From positions 990,287-1,054,286 of the forward strand of contig JAJVDF010000256.1 in NCBI GenBank assembly GCA_022410635.1: a DNA stretch of 64,000 nt, written 5' to 3'. Under the pieces are notes generated by a model. That model saw only the letters and a program-made list of their open reading frames with translations. It was not told where the DNA came from and did no database searches. Every line of letters starts with the position of its first letter. Position 1 is the stretch's first letter. Shown piece by piece: positions 12,209-23,653 of the stretch. Both the position numbers and the translations under genes were made by a program. This stretch comes from Tretioscincus oriximinensis. Its lineage: Eukaryota; Chordata; Lepidosauria; Squamata; Gymnophthalmidae.

Positions 12209-12860
12209 CCATTTCTTCTTTTGGGAATGCAATGTATTTGACCCTCCAATATTGTATTTGCAAACAGTTCCCATGCTTTTTGAAGGAATTGGAGTCTTCT
12301 CACTTTCCCTTTTAATTTTTTTTTTTACCATTTTCCTCATATTGGGAAAATTTCCTTTGTGAAAGATTAAGGTTTCTGTGTTAGAACTGCTTGACATTTT
12401 TCTATCCACATTCAAGCTGAAAGTTATTTTGTTATGGTCACTGTTACCTCTTGTATCAGATCCTTAGGACTAAATACAGGATTCTCTTGCCCCTGGTTGG
12501 TTCTAAAACCACCTGCTCTAGAAAGCAATCAGTTAGCATGTCTAATAATTTCATTTCTTTTTCATGAGTTGACCAAGAGTGTGGCTAGTTGAAGTCTCTC
12601 CCATTATGACTATTCTTCTCTTTTTGGAAGCTTCAGTGACCCCATGTTCCAAATGAGTATCACTTTGAGGGGTTTGGTTAGGAGGCCAGTAGCATACTCC
12701 CAATATTAGATTTGTTTTCTGTTCTAATAATGTTATCCATAAAGCATGTAGAAAATACTTTGCTATTAAACAAATACAACAGTATTTGCCATCACACAGA
12801 TCTGGGGCTTCTTTAGGAATATTCCTCAGACATCTGTCTTTTTTGCTGCATATGCAGCAA
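12209..12860 (-). pseudogene. decayed CR1-like ORF2 fragment (endonuclease region)
   Basis: Read on the minus strand, 12760 down to 12550 encodes a stretch containing LGVCYWPPNQ, then a variable segment and IVIMGETS. These correspond to the apurinic endonuclease motifs VGVYYRPPNQ and VLMGDFN of CR1-clade LINEs. Downstream, in shifted frames, KGNFPNMRKMVKKKIKRESE matches the linker that follows the endonuclease in these proteins. Several frameshifts and stops separate the pieces, and no reverse transcriptase follows. The element is therefore an old internal CR1 fragment; its lower boundary coincides with the L2-like tail at 12208. Confidence 0.65.
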
Positions 12861-14309
12861 TGAAACAATCATGTGATGGGCACTTTGTTGAGAATGTCAG
12901 CTGAAATGAAAAATATTCATGCTAAATAGAAATGAATCCTATTCAAGAGACAAAAGCATAGTTTTATAGTCTTACCTCCAGGCCTAAAAAGCTACTACAT
13001 CATTCTTACTTATTAGGTTTCATAAAATTTTGTGGAGAACAGATTTATGTATATTTTTTTGCTTCTTAAAAATTCTCAAATTCAACTTTGAGGTATGATT
13101 AGAGCAGGTAGCTTTCAAAAAAGACAATAATAGAGACACTCTGGATGGTTTTAAACCTACAACAAGAGACTAGTGCTAAGCCTGGAGATGGGCTCCAATT
13201 CTTCTGGAAATGGCACGTAACAATAGTTTACAGAGACTGTCTGAATGTTCCAAGCATGATGCAAAATCAATCTCATTGGAGTAGAGGAGGTAAAGAAGCA
13301 ACATATCTGAAATCATTACATTTTCCCACTAAGACCAAACAATTTTCTACATTAGCTTGCTGGACAGGATGGAGAGCAGATTAGGTGCTCAAAATAGTAT
13401 TCTAATCCAGTCTACTACTGTGCAAGAGGATGGCATACTGGATTACAAAGTTATACCAATGTTGTCGTCTATGGTCTGCCATAATACTGGGGACCATTCT
13501 GGTGGTGCAACAAGGTATGTTGCAGAAATGGTGTATCTCTGTGTTCCAATATACAACAAATAACCTGAGGGTGAAAAAAGATATGCTGTTAAAATGGCAT
13601 GTCTCTGTGATTTGATATACCATGGAGAACACATTCTGCTGGTGAAACAAAGAGTGCTGCTGAAAGGGAGCTCAGGAACTTTGAAGGCTAGGAAGCTGCC
13701 ATGAACTTTAGAAACCACATAGGGCAAGCATGGAACAGTCTCCCCAACGTGAATGGCCTTGTCCTGCACCGGGAATAATTTGGACCAGCTTGAACGAAAT
13801 TGCTACTCTAGAATGGATCATCGCACTCTGTTCTGAGATAGTCAAGGCAAGTCCAGAATAACCTTCCCATGGTCATTCTGAACCAGAACATGTTGTAGTG
13901 TAGAAAGAAAGTAATATTTAAATCATGCTGCCAAACTATTTCACTTTTTCTGGACTTACAATAGGTGGACTACAGTTGAGTCTGTCTTTCCTTGAAAGCA
14001 ACAACTATTGCTCACATTGGAATGGTTCTTATGTTATCTGACCCATTAAACACAAATGCTGTCTTCCATTCCTATTCTGTAATAAGCAAATTCAAAATTT
14101 CTGATACACAACTAAAAAGGTAAGTACAGAAAAGGTATCAAACAGAAGACACACATCCTTAAGATTTCTGAGTGTCAGATTTCAGGGACATGTTGAGAAT
14201 TGCATGTAAAACAGATTTCGATCACTGAGCTATACCAAGGCTCAGACTAAAGTTTCTATCATATAAAAAATTGTCTTAGGTTGCATCTCAGTGCATGGAA
14301 AAATGGGGC
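12861..14309. other. unassigned non-coding DNA
   Basis: This stretch contains the degenerate tandem repeat described separately at 13498-13665. Open frames at 13145-13770 on both strands overlap each other and resemble no family I know. Otherwise AT-rich unique DNA. Confidence 0.5.
13498..13665. repeat. degenerate tandem repeat, period of about 69 bp
   Basis: Three successive segments share the order GGTG(G)TG..AACAAGGTATGTTG..AATGGTGTATCTCTGTG..ATATAC, beginning near 13501, 13570 and 13640. For example, AATGGTGTATCTCTGTG is echoed by AATGGCATGTCTCTGTG one period later. The third unit is partial. The repeats are about 70% alike and so are old. Confidence 0.4.
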
Positions 14310-14460
14310 TTTTTTTTCATTTTTTTATTTGTTTCAAGACATAACATTACCAAACAAAAAGAGAATACTATATACATATCTTTCCCCCACCCCCACCCCC
14401 AGGAACAGGCCAAACATCATTATGTCATTTGATGTATTACAAGCTAAAAGACTCTCGACG
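14310..14460 (-). mobile_element. short L1 3' end, minus strand
   Basis: On the minus strand the sequence ends AAATAAAAAAATGAAAAAAA, nearly identical to the end of the plus-strand L1 at 35460-35480. Upstream of this tail are three G5 runs (plus-strand C runs at 14384-14400), the G-rich tract seen in every other L1 3' end in the window. The 5' limit (right side) is uncertain and I found no target-site duplication. The call rests on tail and tract similarity. Confidence 0.5.
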
Positions 14461-14846
14461 GTCAGAATCCAACCTTGGCTTCACTGAACAAGAAAATGGA
14501 AACTGCTAATCGAATATGGACTTATTCCCACTGCACACCCTTTGATGAAGGACGCAATAATGATGTTCCTTGAACAAAGATTGTCGTAAAGAAAAAAAAG
14601 GACTTGAAAACAGCATGTGAATGATGTTCTCATCCTACTTCTAACCCACACTGCATTTTCTAGGCTTTAATATGGATTAAAAGAACGTATTTTTACTGTG
14701 TGCAGATCCAGGCTTAGGTTAGAAGTGGGTATTGCAAGGCTAATCTTCTCCATTCTCCATATCCACTCAACACAGGGAACTCGATTGCTCCCCAGTCCAC
14801 TGATGAACTGCGTGCGAAGCACATAGACACTGTCGAGGTCCCTTCT

Positions 14847-14965
14847 GGGGGAGGAGAGGAGGAGAAAGAAAGGATAGGGGGGAGGAGAGGAGTAGGGGAG
14901 GAGATGGGAGAGAAGGGAAGTTGGAGGAGGAAGAAGAGGAAGAGGAAGAAGGGGGAGGATAGGGG
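14847..14965. repeat. homopurine (GA-rich) tract of about 120 bp
   Basis: Almost only G and A on the plus strand, with rare T interruptions, in GGAGGAGA- and GGAAGAAGA-type runs. Such tracts can form triplex (H-DNA) structures when they have mirror symmetry. The serine/proline-rich minus-strand open frame across it is an artefact of the composition. Confidence 0.85.
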
Positions 14966-17464
14966 ACCAAAGGAATGGGAGTGGGTTTTAGCTCCTCTTG
15001 CTCCCAGGGTGAAGGGGGCATATTGAAAATATTTTCTTCATTTGTTCTGGGGAATGTGGTATTCATATCATTGTTATAGAAAGTGGTCTGAATGCAAAGA
15101 TGGAAGAGGATTTAGCTTTAAAATCCAACCACAGAGCCTGAAAATTGGAATAGCATAGGTAGGATTAACAATTCTGTGGCAAAAAAGGCAATCGAACAAA
15201 ATATGATTGAAAACCAAAAAAAACACAAAAAAGCAGAGTTCAGTAAAAGCACAAAGAAACAATTAATAGATGGCAGAAAAAGCAAAAAATGTAATCAGGC
15301 AACTTATAGAGGTCTTATATGGCTGCTTAGTTGACTTAGAGAGCTAATTCATCCCATATAATTGCATGTAAATTGAGAAAATGTCTCTCACTTTACATGT
15401 TCTCAATTTATATGCAGTAATGTGACTAATTAGCTTTTGTGACTAAAAAGTGGATTAAGCTTATTCTTCAGAATCACATGTGATAAGTCTGAAACTGGAG
15501 GTTCAAAAAGCAAGAAATACCTATAAAGTAACAATTCAGACAGTAGGAATCTTCCTATAGAACATTGCTAAATAGTAAAACTAGAGCTGCATCCAAACAT
15601 TACTTATTTGTTCTGTTTTAGCTGGATATTCCAGAATAAAACATGGATATTCTGAATTAAAGTAATCCAGGAAGATCTTTATTTCAGAATATCCAAGTAG
15701 AGTGAAGTAAGTATTCAGTCTAGGCCACATATATTGTTGTGAATAGAGGTGACCCAGCTGACTTGCAGGCTTCTTGTACTTGAAAGGAAGAAAAAGCAGA
15801 CAGGTTTCAAAAGAGGAAAGAGAGAATATAAACTCTACTATAGCTTATCCCAGGAGACTAAACTATGCCAGGAGCTTCAAAAGTCTTGAACAACAAGACT
15901 TCCAGAAATGGTCAACAATATGATGTAGCAGGAACATTTCTCAACCAATCGGTGTGTGAACTTCAAAACTACTGTAGCTCCGCAAAAAGCAAGAAAGCAA
16001 ATCCAAATGCCTGCAGTGCAATGAAATGCATTATCTTAAAGGAATTAAAAAAAAGCAAGGTTGGAGCAATTAGGCTGTGGGCAGAGTGATTTAGAAGCCT
16101 GGCAGCTAAGCTACACCTATAGCAGCATCAAATGGCAAAATCTAATGCTTGCAGTATTGAGGACAAAATGTTGATCATGATGGACAGCATACGTAGAGTG
16201 ATGTTCAGAAGACAAAAATACCTGGCATGCAATACTGGAAAGTTTTATGGGAAAATCTGGGCTAAGAGATTGACAGGGGAAACTGATCACAGTTTTAGTC
16301 CACAAAGGGTTCTGTGCCAGGTTTGGTCATATCCAGAACCCTTGTTCACAATCTATGGCATACTAAGTCAAGAAGAAAGATGCTGTTATGTTCAGAGTGT
16401 GAATAGTTGTGGATTAGTCCTCTGAATAGCCAGAAACGATCATTCCAGACAGGTCAATGTGGAACCAGCCTTATATTTTTATAACTACAGAGAGAATGGA
16501 AGAGCTCTGAGAGAAGTTCTCGTCATCCTTCTTCCCATGTTATCCAAATTTATTACTTTGCAAAGTACTCCCCTTTTTCAGTGTAAGAAAATGGTTGTTT
16601 CCTCTGTGCTTTTTCTAGAAACTCTGAGTATGAAAACATTGAACTAAGAAATGAACAATCCGCATCTTCGATGATTTTACTGCTGGTAACAATGGCAGGC
16701 TGTCATGAGCTGACCAGATGACCTCTCTTTGGGGGGAAACATGGTTTTGCACTTTTTTAAAAAAAGGGGGTTTGATTATTTTTTNAAAAAAAAATTCACT
16801 GCACCACCACTAGGGGACTCTGGCAACTGGGGCCAACTCTGAAGGCACCCTCCCTTTCATAAAAAAATTAAAAATGCAAACTTCTCCCACACTTCAAAAG
16901 ATTCTCACACACTTTAATAATTCTCATACACTTAAAAAAAATTCTCAAGTGCTTTGCAGATTTCTCAGGTGTGGGTTTCTGAGGAATATGCATGTTGGTG
17001 CATGATTTGCATATTTCAGGTTTGAGCCTCAGAAAATCTGGTCAGTCTAGACTTTCATACTACCCACCACTGCTAGAATTCCTGTTTTAGATGCAGAACC
17101 TACTATGGGCCCAGATCACACTTTTATTTTTAAAACTTCAATTTGTCTTCAGTTTTGAAGAATGATCTTATTCCTTTAAAAAAATGGTTCAGGACAGAAA
17201 ATGAACTGAAGAAGAATTAAGTAAAGATGCGACACAGTTGTGCGATCTTAAAAGTGTTCCTAATATGCTCCTAATTGAAAGTAGAACCTTCAGTAATGTG
17301 GAGGACTCCTTCATCAGATGTCCTGTTACTTTTTTATTTATTTATTATCCTTCCATTCAATAGTTCACATTCTGTAATTCCTGAGTGTCTTTACCTATTC
17401 TTTTAGGCCCAGGTAACAAATCTACCTTTAAACCTCCCTCAGTCCTGAAAAATGAGTTTAATGA
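14966..17464. other. unassigned non-coding DNA
   Basis: Includes the hairpin at 15343-15434 and a degenerate tandem repeat at about 16880-16965 (units of roughly 20 bp beginning ATTCTCA..CACTT). Short plus-strand open frames at 15865-16650 have no domain I recognise. One N lies at 16785 in an A/T homopolymer region. Confidence 0.5.
15343..15434. repeat. 92-bp imperfect palindrome / hairpin
   Basis: Inner arms 15364-15379 (GCATGTAAATTGAGAA) and 15400-15415 (TTCTCAATTTATATGC) pair over 16 bp with one G-T wobble and extend to about 19 bp. Outer arms GCTAATT (15343-15349) and AATTAGC (15428-15434) pair perfectly. The loop is about 20 nt. It could be a tiny foldback transposon remnant or a structured RNA gene; nothing else identifies it. 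Confidence 0.6.
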
Positions 17465-17775
17465 GCAGGCACGGATAGCTCAGTCGCTTAGGAATTCGCC
17501 TCTCAGCTGGGAGATCAGGTTTCGAAGCCCTGTGTGGGATGTGAGGACGGGTGAGCACCTTCCACTAGCCTGTAGCTCTAGCCAACCCAGCTTTCGAAAG
17601 CAAGAATTGCAAGAAATTGCAACTGACTGCAAGTAGATACATGGGAACCACCATAGCNTGGTGGGGAAAATAGAATGTGAGCCTTCGGGCAAAATATATC
17701 CTTGTAAGCCACTTTGAGTCCCTTTGAAAGGTGAGAAAAGCAGGGTATAAGAACCAAGTTCTTCTTCTTCTTCTT
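17465..17775 (+). mobile_element. tRNA-derived SINE (tRNA-Lys-like head), plus strand
   Basis: The head reads CGGATAGCTCAGTCG, as in vertebrate tRNA-Lys. Box A (TAGCTCAGTCG) lies at 17476-17486 and box B (GGTTTCGAAGCC) at 17518-17529, with tRNA-like spacing, so it would be transcribed by RNA polymerase III. The body is followed by GCCACTTTGAGTCCCTTTG and GAGAAAAGCAGGGTATAAGA, a LINE-type 3' tail, and (TTC)n at about 17760-17775. The same family lies in the opposite orientation at 32049-32392. It does not encode protein. One N is at 17658. No clear target-site duplication is visible. Confidence 0.85.
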
Positions 17776-19476
17776 AATATTTTTTTTTAACCTGATTTAG
17801 TCTGGGTTGGTGGTGAAGGTGTAGATTAATTCTTCAGGGCTGAAGAAAGTTTAAAAGTGCACGAGTGACCAGGGTCATGATATGACTTTCAGGAGTTCTT
17901 TAAAAAAAAATCTTTTTATTTTATTTCATCTTGTTTTTCTGAGGAAGGCTTGATGCACTACAAATTGTGTTCTTCATGTTTGCAGCTGTTGAAAGTAGAA
18001 GCAACATATTCTAGTTTTGTTAGATCCTCTCTGTATAATTATCAGTGCATACAAAAGGAGTGCCTCATTGTCCTGTTGTCTTAGCACATTCGAGTAGAGA
18101 GGTTAATGTCTTTGCTGTAAACCCCAAAGACCTGAGAGCAGGAACTTTGACTTCCCACGTATCTTTAAATATCCAGAGGGAAATCTGGACTTGCAAATCA
18201 CTTTCACAGGACACGAGCGAAGCTGCTAGCTAAGCCAGACTTGCTAGAAAGTCACAGCCTCAGCGCATCTATTAGTGTCACTTCTTTATAGCAGAAGGGG
18301 TGACTTCTCTTTTGCTAAGAGACAGAAAATCAATAATCCTTTGACCAGTTGTCACCTAAGTGGGGCATGGTGAGGCGTATCCATCTATAGCCAACTGCAT
18401 GCAAAAGATGAAAATTGGGGACATATTTCACCATTTTTCGACAAGTGTGATGGTGAGGCGTTTTACAACAGGAAGCTAATTGCAGCTGGCAGACTGCATA
18501 TGCCTGTGTGTCTGACATCTGGCCCTGCCATCAGGGACTGAGGCTGCTATGGGAGCATTAAGTGGATTGTTATGATTTGTAGGGAAAAGTAGATTAATAT
18601 CAAACAGACCTGTGAATATCTGCATTCAAAGAACAATATTGGATAATTCAGGCCTTGTAAGAAATGTAAAGAGTTTTTAACTGAAATTTCAGTAGAAATT
18701 TGAGACCTTTCCATTTCTTGAATAGAAGAGATGAAACAAAGTCAAATTATCTGCTGTAAAGTTTCCACATTGCAAACAGTGATATGACTAAAGCAACAGA
18801 AGACGCCTGGCAAAAATCCTAATGGATACCTGAGGCAACTTTATGTGTTGGATTCTCCTCTGAAGGTGCATGCTTGCTCACAACGATACTCAGAGGATGT
18901 AAAGGACTCAAAGGTACTCATTGCCCTCAAGTGTTCACACAGCTGCCATTTAAACATATCAGTGACTTGTTGTGTCTGCTCTTGTGCCAAAATATGTTCA
19001 TTTCTAGGGTCATTTGTTACAAAGGAAAGCCCTCTTTGGGTGTAATCAGGGAGACATTTTTGGTCACCTCTTTAAGAAAAAGTGGCCACCTCCATAGGAA
19101 CCAGCTTCCTTGACAATGCTCACGACCAACTGGTCCCTTGCCTGCTGTCAATGTGTTAGCTTTTAGGGAGTGTCAGTGAACGAGATAGATAAAAAGGCTA
19201 AGGTTTCTGTGAGCTGTGAGTTTATTGAAGGCAGATGCAGGCAGAATTATCTCAACATGAAGACACTAATTAAGCAATCAAAGAATGAAAGTGTAGCTAA
19301 TGGTTTTACTACAGCTTATAAACCCATTCGTTGCTCCAGCCTCAACATAGCTAATGTTTGTATCACATCCAATAGACGAAAAGTAGGCTTGGCGTGCAGG
19401 ACACAGGAAGGTGGCAAGCAAAAGTGAAAGCGAAAAAGGTTAACCTTTTCATAACCCTGACTTCATGACCCTAACC
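17776..19476. other. unassigned non-coding DNA
   Basis: No element, tandem array or convincing exon was recognised. Short overlapping open frames at 18845-19113 have no recognisable domain. Confidence 0.55.
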
Positions 19477-19852
19477 CACGAGTAGGCAAACTGTGGCTCG
19501 GGAGCCTCACACAGCTCTTTAGACTCTTCAGTGTGGCTCTTCCACTGACCAGAAGGCCCTGGGACCAAAAGATTTTCCCCATTTTACTCCCCCCTCCAAG
19601 AAAAAAAAAACATGTGTGCATGCCAACTGCTCTTTATGGTGCATTGTGTGCCAGTGCCAGCCTGGAAATTTGCCCACTTGCCTGGCGGTGGCCTCTGACC
19701 GGCAGTGGTATACCGTGCCCTGAAGAGGTAGGCAGGCAGGGAGCAGAGTCCATGCTTGGTAAGGGGGCATGGCCATATGGCCCTCAAGTCACCCTGGGAA
19801 GGGCGTGTGATCACAAAATGGCCCTCAGCCCCCCAAACTTTGCCCACCCCTG
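19477..19852. mobile_element. non-autonomous hAT-like DNA transposon, about 376 bp
   Basis: The left end CACGAGTAGGCAAACTGTGG and the right end (reversed) CAGGGGTGGGCAAAGTTTGG are imperfect terminal inverted repeats of the CAGGGGTNGGCAAAC type common in vertebrate hAT elements. The 8-bp flanks CCCTAACC and CCCCAACA agree at 6 positions, consistent with a decayed hAT-type 8-bp duplication. There is no transposase; the open frames inside are short and overlap on both strands. Confidence 0.7.
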
Positions 19853-22800
19853 CCCCAACATGTAGCTTATTTACAACAGTCGATTCCAACCTATGATTTC
19901 AACATTTCCTGCCTCTGTGCTTACAGCAAATAATCAAACCTGTCTAAAACATATAGGAAGAGAAGGTTTCCTTTTCCAGGCTTCAAGATGGAGCAATACA
20001 AATTTAGGGAGAACATTTGGGCCTTTATATGCTCAGATTCATTTCATCAATCTATGAAGTTGAGGACCTTTGAAATATTGAAGGTTCTCAGCTTCATACA
20101 GAAAAAAGGAAGTAAATACAAGGAATCTTGTCACCAATTTCATCTCTGAATTGGACAACATTAGGGCATTAGCTTGCATCATTCTTTGAATCTCATAAAA
20201 ATTGTTTAACCACAGCTGTTATTATATTTGGATAAGGCTGATAAGTGGACTTTGGCAGGTAACAGAACCTATATAACACTGCAGAGGGATGCTGCAGAAA
20301 CAACATTACTATTATTTCTGGAGGAAAAAAATATACCTTCTAATATTAACATTTTCACTGAAAATAAATGCATATGTTTGCAATGCTCCAAGTATTTCTC
20401 TTGATGCTCTTTTTGTTTGTTTTTAATCTTTGGACCACTGAAATGGGTTTATGACTGTGAAGAGTTATCCCCTTGCTTCAATGCATTAAGGAAGGTATCA
20501 TTTAATTTACTGTGTTAAATTATCTGGCATTTTAAATTTCCTTGTACTTATATCCCTCCCCAAAAATAACCCTTTTATTGTTGGACACAGCTGACTCCAG
20601 TAGGGCCAAATTTAGTGCTAAAGTAAGTGGTTTATGAATTCAGCATAAGTGTCTGCTGAAGTCAGTAGATTTTGATCATAAGAGAACAGAATGCTTTAAG
20701 AATCCAGGATCAAAGTCATAGCAAAATCCTAATGCGGATATATATTATAGTACTAGCTTTGTAAGATTGATAGTAAGGCTTCTTAAAAGCCAGCTAAGGC
20801 CTTTTATAAGCCGAACTAGTAAAGTTATCTGCTTTAACAGGCTGCATATTCACCCCCACATCCAACACAGCTTTGCTATTAAAATTTCAATATCACAGAA
20901 AAAAGCCAAGGCTGAAGGATTTGTACTTCTTGTTAGGATCACTTGATGTCATAATCAGAAAATGCTATACAACAGGTTATGTCCTTGATAAAATTCAAAG
21001 ACGATCTTGGCTGCTGATGAAACAGTCAGTGCCAGCTGTTACCTTTTGACTTTCTGAAATAAAAAAAAAGTCCTGTGCTCTGTAAATTTCTAGTTATCTC
21101 ACAGAGCATAGGAATTCCACAGAAATAAACTAAGGAAATGTATGTATGACTTCCTTTTAGAGCTGTGATCTTATCCAGAGAGCCGGTTTTGGAGCTGTTT
21201 TAAAAATTCTGTGGTGTCAGAGGCAGAAAAGGGATTCCAAGACAATAATTTGTCTCCTCTATGCTAACTATGCCCAGCACACTGTTATCTCTTGGTCTAT
21301 ATCACTGCTCTATGTCTTCTAGATTCTTGACACTCAAAATTTCCGGTATTTCCAATGGGAGATTGATAGAAGTGCCAGCCTAAGACCCTGATCACACATT
21401 TAAACTTTCTTCATTCATGCAAATGAGACTATTCCATCCACTTTCCCCTCTAGACTAAATAAAGGAAGAAGAGAAATATATCAAGCTCATTCTTCAGAAA
21501 TGAAAAAAAAGTTTCAAGGTAAATATGTGACCAGGACATAGAGCTTTCCAAAAATAGTTGTCACAGACACTTCATTGATGGGACTTCCCATAGGACTGAT
21601 ATTTCTTTATCCTAAGTGCTCATCTTTCTCATGAGATTGTATGGTTACTAGAATGGATGGCCAGATATAACTAGATCAAGAGCCTTTTGATTGGATCATG
21701 CTACATCCTGAATGAATGGAACAAATGACTAGTGGCAGGTTTTTCTGGTAAGGAACACTAGTAAGTGTAGAAAGACCCATAGCTTCTTTCTAGTCTTCAC
21801 AGATGTTAACTAGAGGCAGGAAAGTTTGTACTTAGAAAGAAGCATATGCATTGAAGCCTGCTGTCCCTTTTGCACTCAATGGTGCAATCTCACAGGGGGT
21901 GAAAAGAGATTTTGAAAACAGCAAAGTGAATTGAATACCCTCCACCCTTTTCTTCCATTTCCAGCTCCATTTCATCGTCTGCACAAGTTTCGCAGTGGCA
22001 TTTGGAATTAATTACCACATTGGTTGGGTAATCTTTTTTCAGAATGTCCTCTTCCTGTGCTCCATTCTGCCTTTTTTTTAATGTGTCCAAGGTTTGTGGA
22101 AATCCATATAAAGTTTAAAAAACACTGTTGCCTCCTCAGAGGGTAAAACAAAATGGAGGCCCAATGGTGGGGCACACAGCATTTGCACAGAGTCACTCCC
22201 ATGGGCAAACCATTGCCAGAGCACATTTAGGGCAAATCAGGAATCAATTGTGGCAATGTGTGGTTTTGCATATGACACATTGCAAAAGTCCTCCCCTTGT
22301 GGATTATATGGGAACTATGTGTGCCCAGTGCAAAGCCACACAGGTTTTGCTCCCATTTTTCCCCTAATGAGAATGCAGCCAATGTTATGAACCTCAAAGC
22401 TCTTAATCCTACCTTTTGAGCAGGGAATCTTCCTCCCTAAACTCTGGTGTGGTATAAAGGCATGATGTGAACAGATGCATAGGTGAAAGTGCTCTCTAGT
22501 TACCACACTATCACCCTTTCTTCTATGTCCTGTGCCCTTGGCTCTTCAGTTCCTTAAGGTTGAAAGTCCTCATGAGACCCCTTTTGTTCACATTATGTTT
22601 CCTCTGTCCACCAGGGGACTTTCAAATTAAAAGTAAACTTGTTTTATTCTTGCTTTGCTAGCTCTTTTGACTAGTGTGGTCTGAAGAATGGTAGTGATTT
22701 AGAAAAATGAACAGGCTATGCATTTTTGAAAACATCTTTGATGCCATGGAAAGATATCTCATCTGACTAATGCTTGTATTGGCCTTGATAACTCCCTACT

Positions 22801-23329
22801 GATTGGGTGAAATCACTCAGTTATCTGCATTATGATGAGAACTGTTTTTCATAGGATAAAAACCTTGAGCAAAGAGCTTTCCCAAGTATTATTTAATATC
22901 TGATGTTGAAACATTTACCTTTTCACAAGAAAACAGTAATATATATAATACGGCACAAATGTTTCCTGAACCGGATGAGGGCTCTTTAATTCACTTTTTA
23001 AAATCTGTTTTTACACATTAAGTGAGAACAGGATTATCTTCTAACTTGACTGTCAAATTGTTCAGAGAAAACATTTTTAAAGATAATATTTTTTTAACAG
23101 GGGTGGAAAGATTGGTTTTTTGTTGGCAACTTATCATAGAGATCATCAAATGAACTTCCTAGTCCATGCTACTAAGGTCACATCTGTTTTTAAATCTTGA
23201 GTAATGAAAAATTGGACTAAATTAAAAACCAAAACAACTTTTTCCTGAGTTTTTCCTGCTTTCAAATCCAGCTTTTGTTCAATCCAGTTCTTCAGAACTG
23301 AAGATGGTTCAAAAACACATAGGTGACTG
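19853..23329. other. unassigned non-coding DNA
   Basis: Apart from the small hairpin at 20053-20098, no gene or element was recognised. Open frames at 21890-22506 are short and conflict across strands. Confidence 0.55.
20053..20098. repeat. short hairpin, 18-bp arms
   Basis: TATGAAGTTGAGGACCTT (20053-20070) and AAGGTTCTCAGCTTCATA (20081-20098) pair at 16 of 18 positions around a 10-nt loop. Too short for a typical microRNA precursor, and no flanking element is recognised. Confidence 0.5.
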
Positions 23330-23490
23330 GGCCCTAGGTGACATTTTGCCAGGAGTCAAGAACAGGTGGTCAGGGTTTTGCCTTCTTCTGCTTGAGACAG
23401 CCCTAGTGAAAGTGTACTACTGTATAAAACAGAATGCCAGACTAGATAAGCTATAGCCTGATTCAGCAGGGCTCCTCTTATGTTCTTATG
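23330..23490 (+). mobile_element. CR1/L3-like LINE 3' end, plus strand
   Basis: The sequence reads through CCAGGAGTCAAGAACAGGTG, TTTTGCCTTCTTCTGCTTGA, AATGCCAGACTAGATAAGC and CCTGATTCAGCAGGGCTCCT, and ends CTTATGTTCTTATG. This is the usual 3' untranslated end of this clade (GCTGGACTAGATG..CTGATCCAGCAGGGCT..TTCTTATGTTCTTATG). It is 5'-truncated and non-coding. Confidence 0.8.
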
Positions 23491-23653
23491 ACATTTCTAT
23501 TTAGATAAAGTTTCTGCTTATGTTACAGTACATAATAACTGTGGCTTCCACCATCATATCTCCATGAGGTAAAGTTATAGGTGTATTTTGCTGGATCCTC
23601 CCTAGTTTACTTTGCTAGCATTTTATAAAAGGCACCTCACCATTTATACCTAC

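Noticed and set aside
11918..12415. 165-codon minus-strand open frame rich in serine
   Set aside because: The serine run is the reverse of the (TAC/TGC)n microsatellite, and the N-terminal part is decayed CR1 linker sequence. Not a gene.
14767..15066. 99-codon Ser/Pro-rich minus-strand open frame
   Set aside because: Product of the homopurine tract; low-complexity, no homologous domain recognised.
16880..16965. CRISPR-like array of ATTCTCA..CACTT units
   Set aside because: Units of about 20 bp are degenerate and lack regular unique spacers; a simple degenerate tandem repeat in a vertebrate genome.
17465..17540. Functional tRNA-Lys gene
   Set aside because: Boxes A and B are tRNA-like, but the anticodon and acceptor stems do not fold properly and a SINE body with a (TTC)n tail follows; the reverse copy at 32 kb confirms a SINE.
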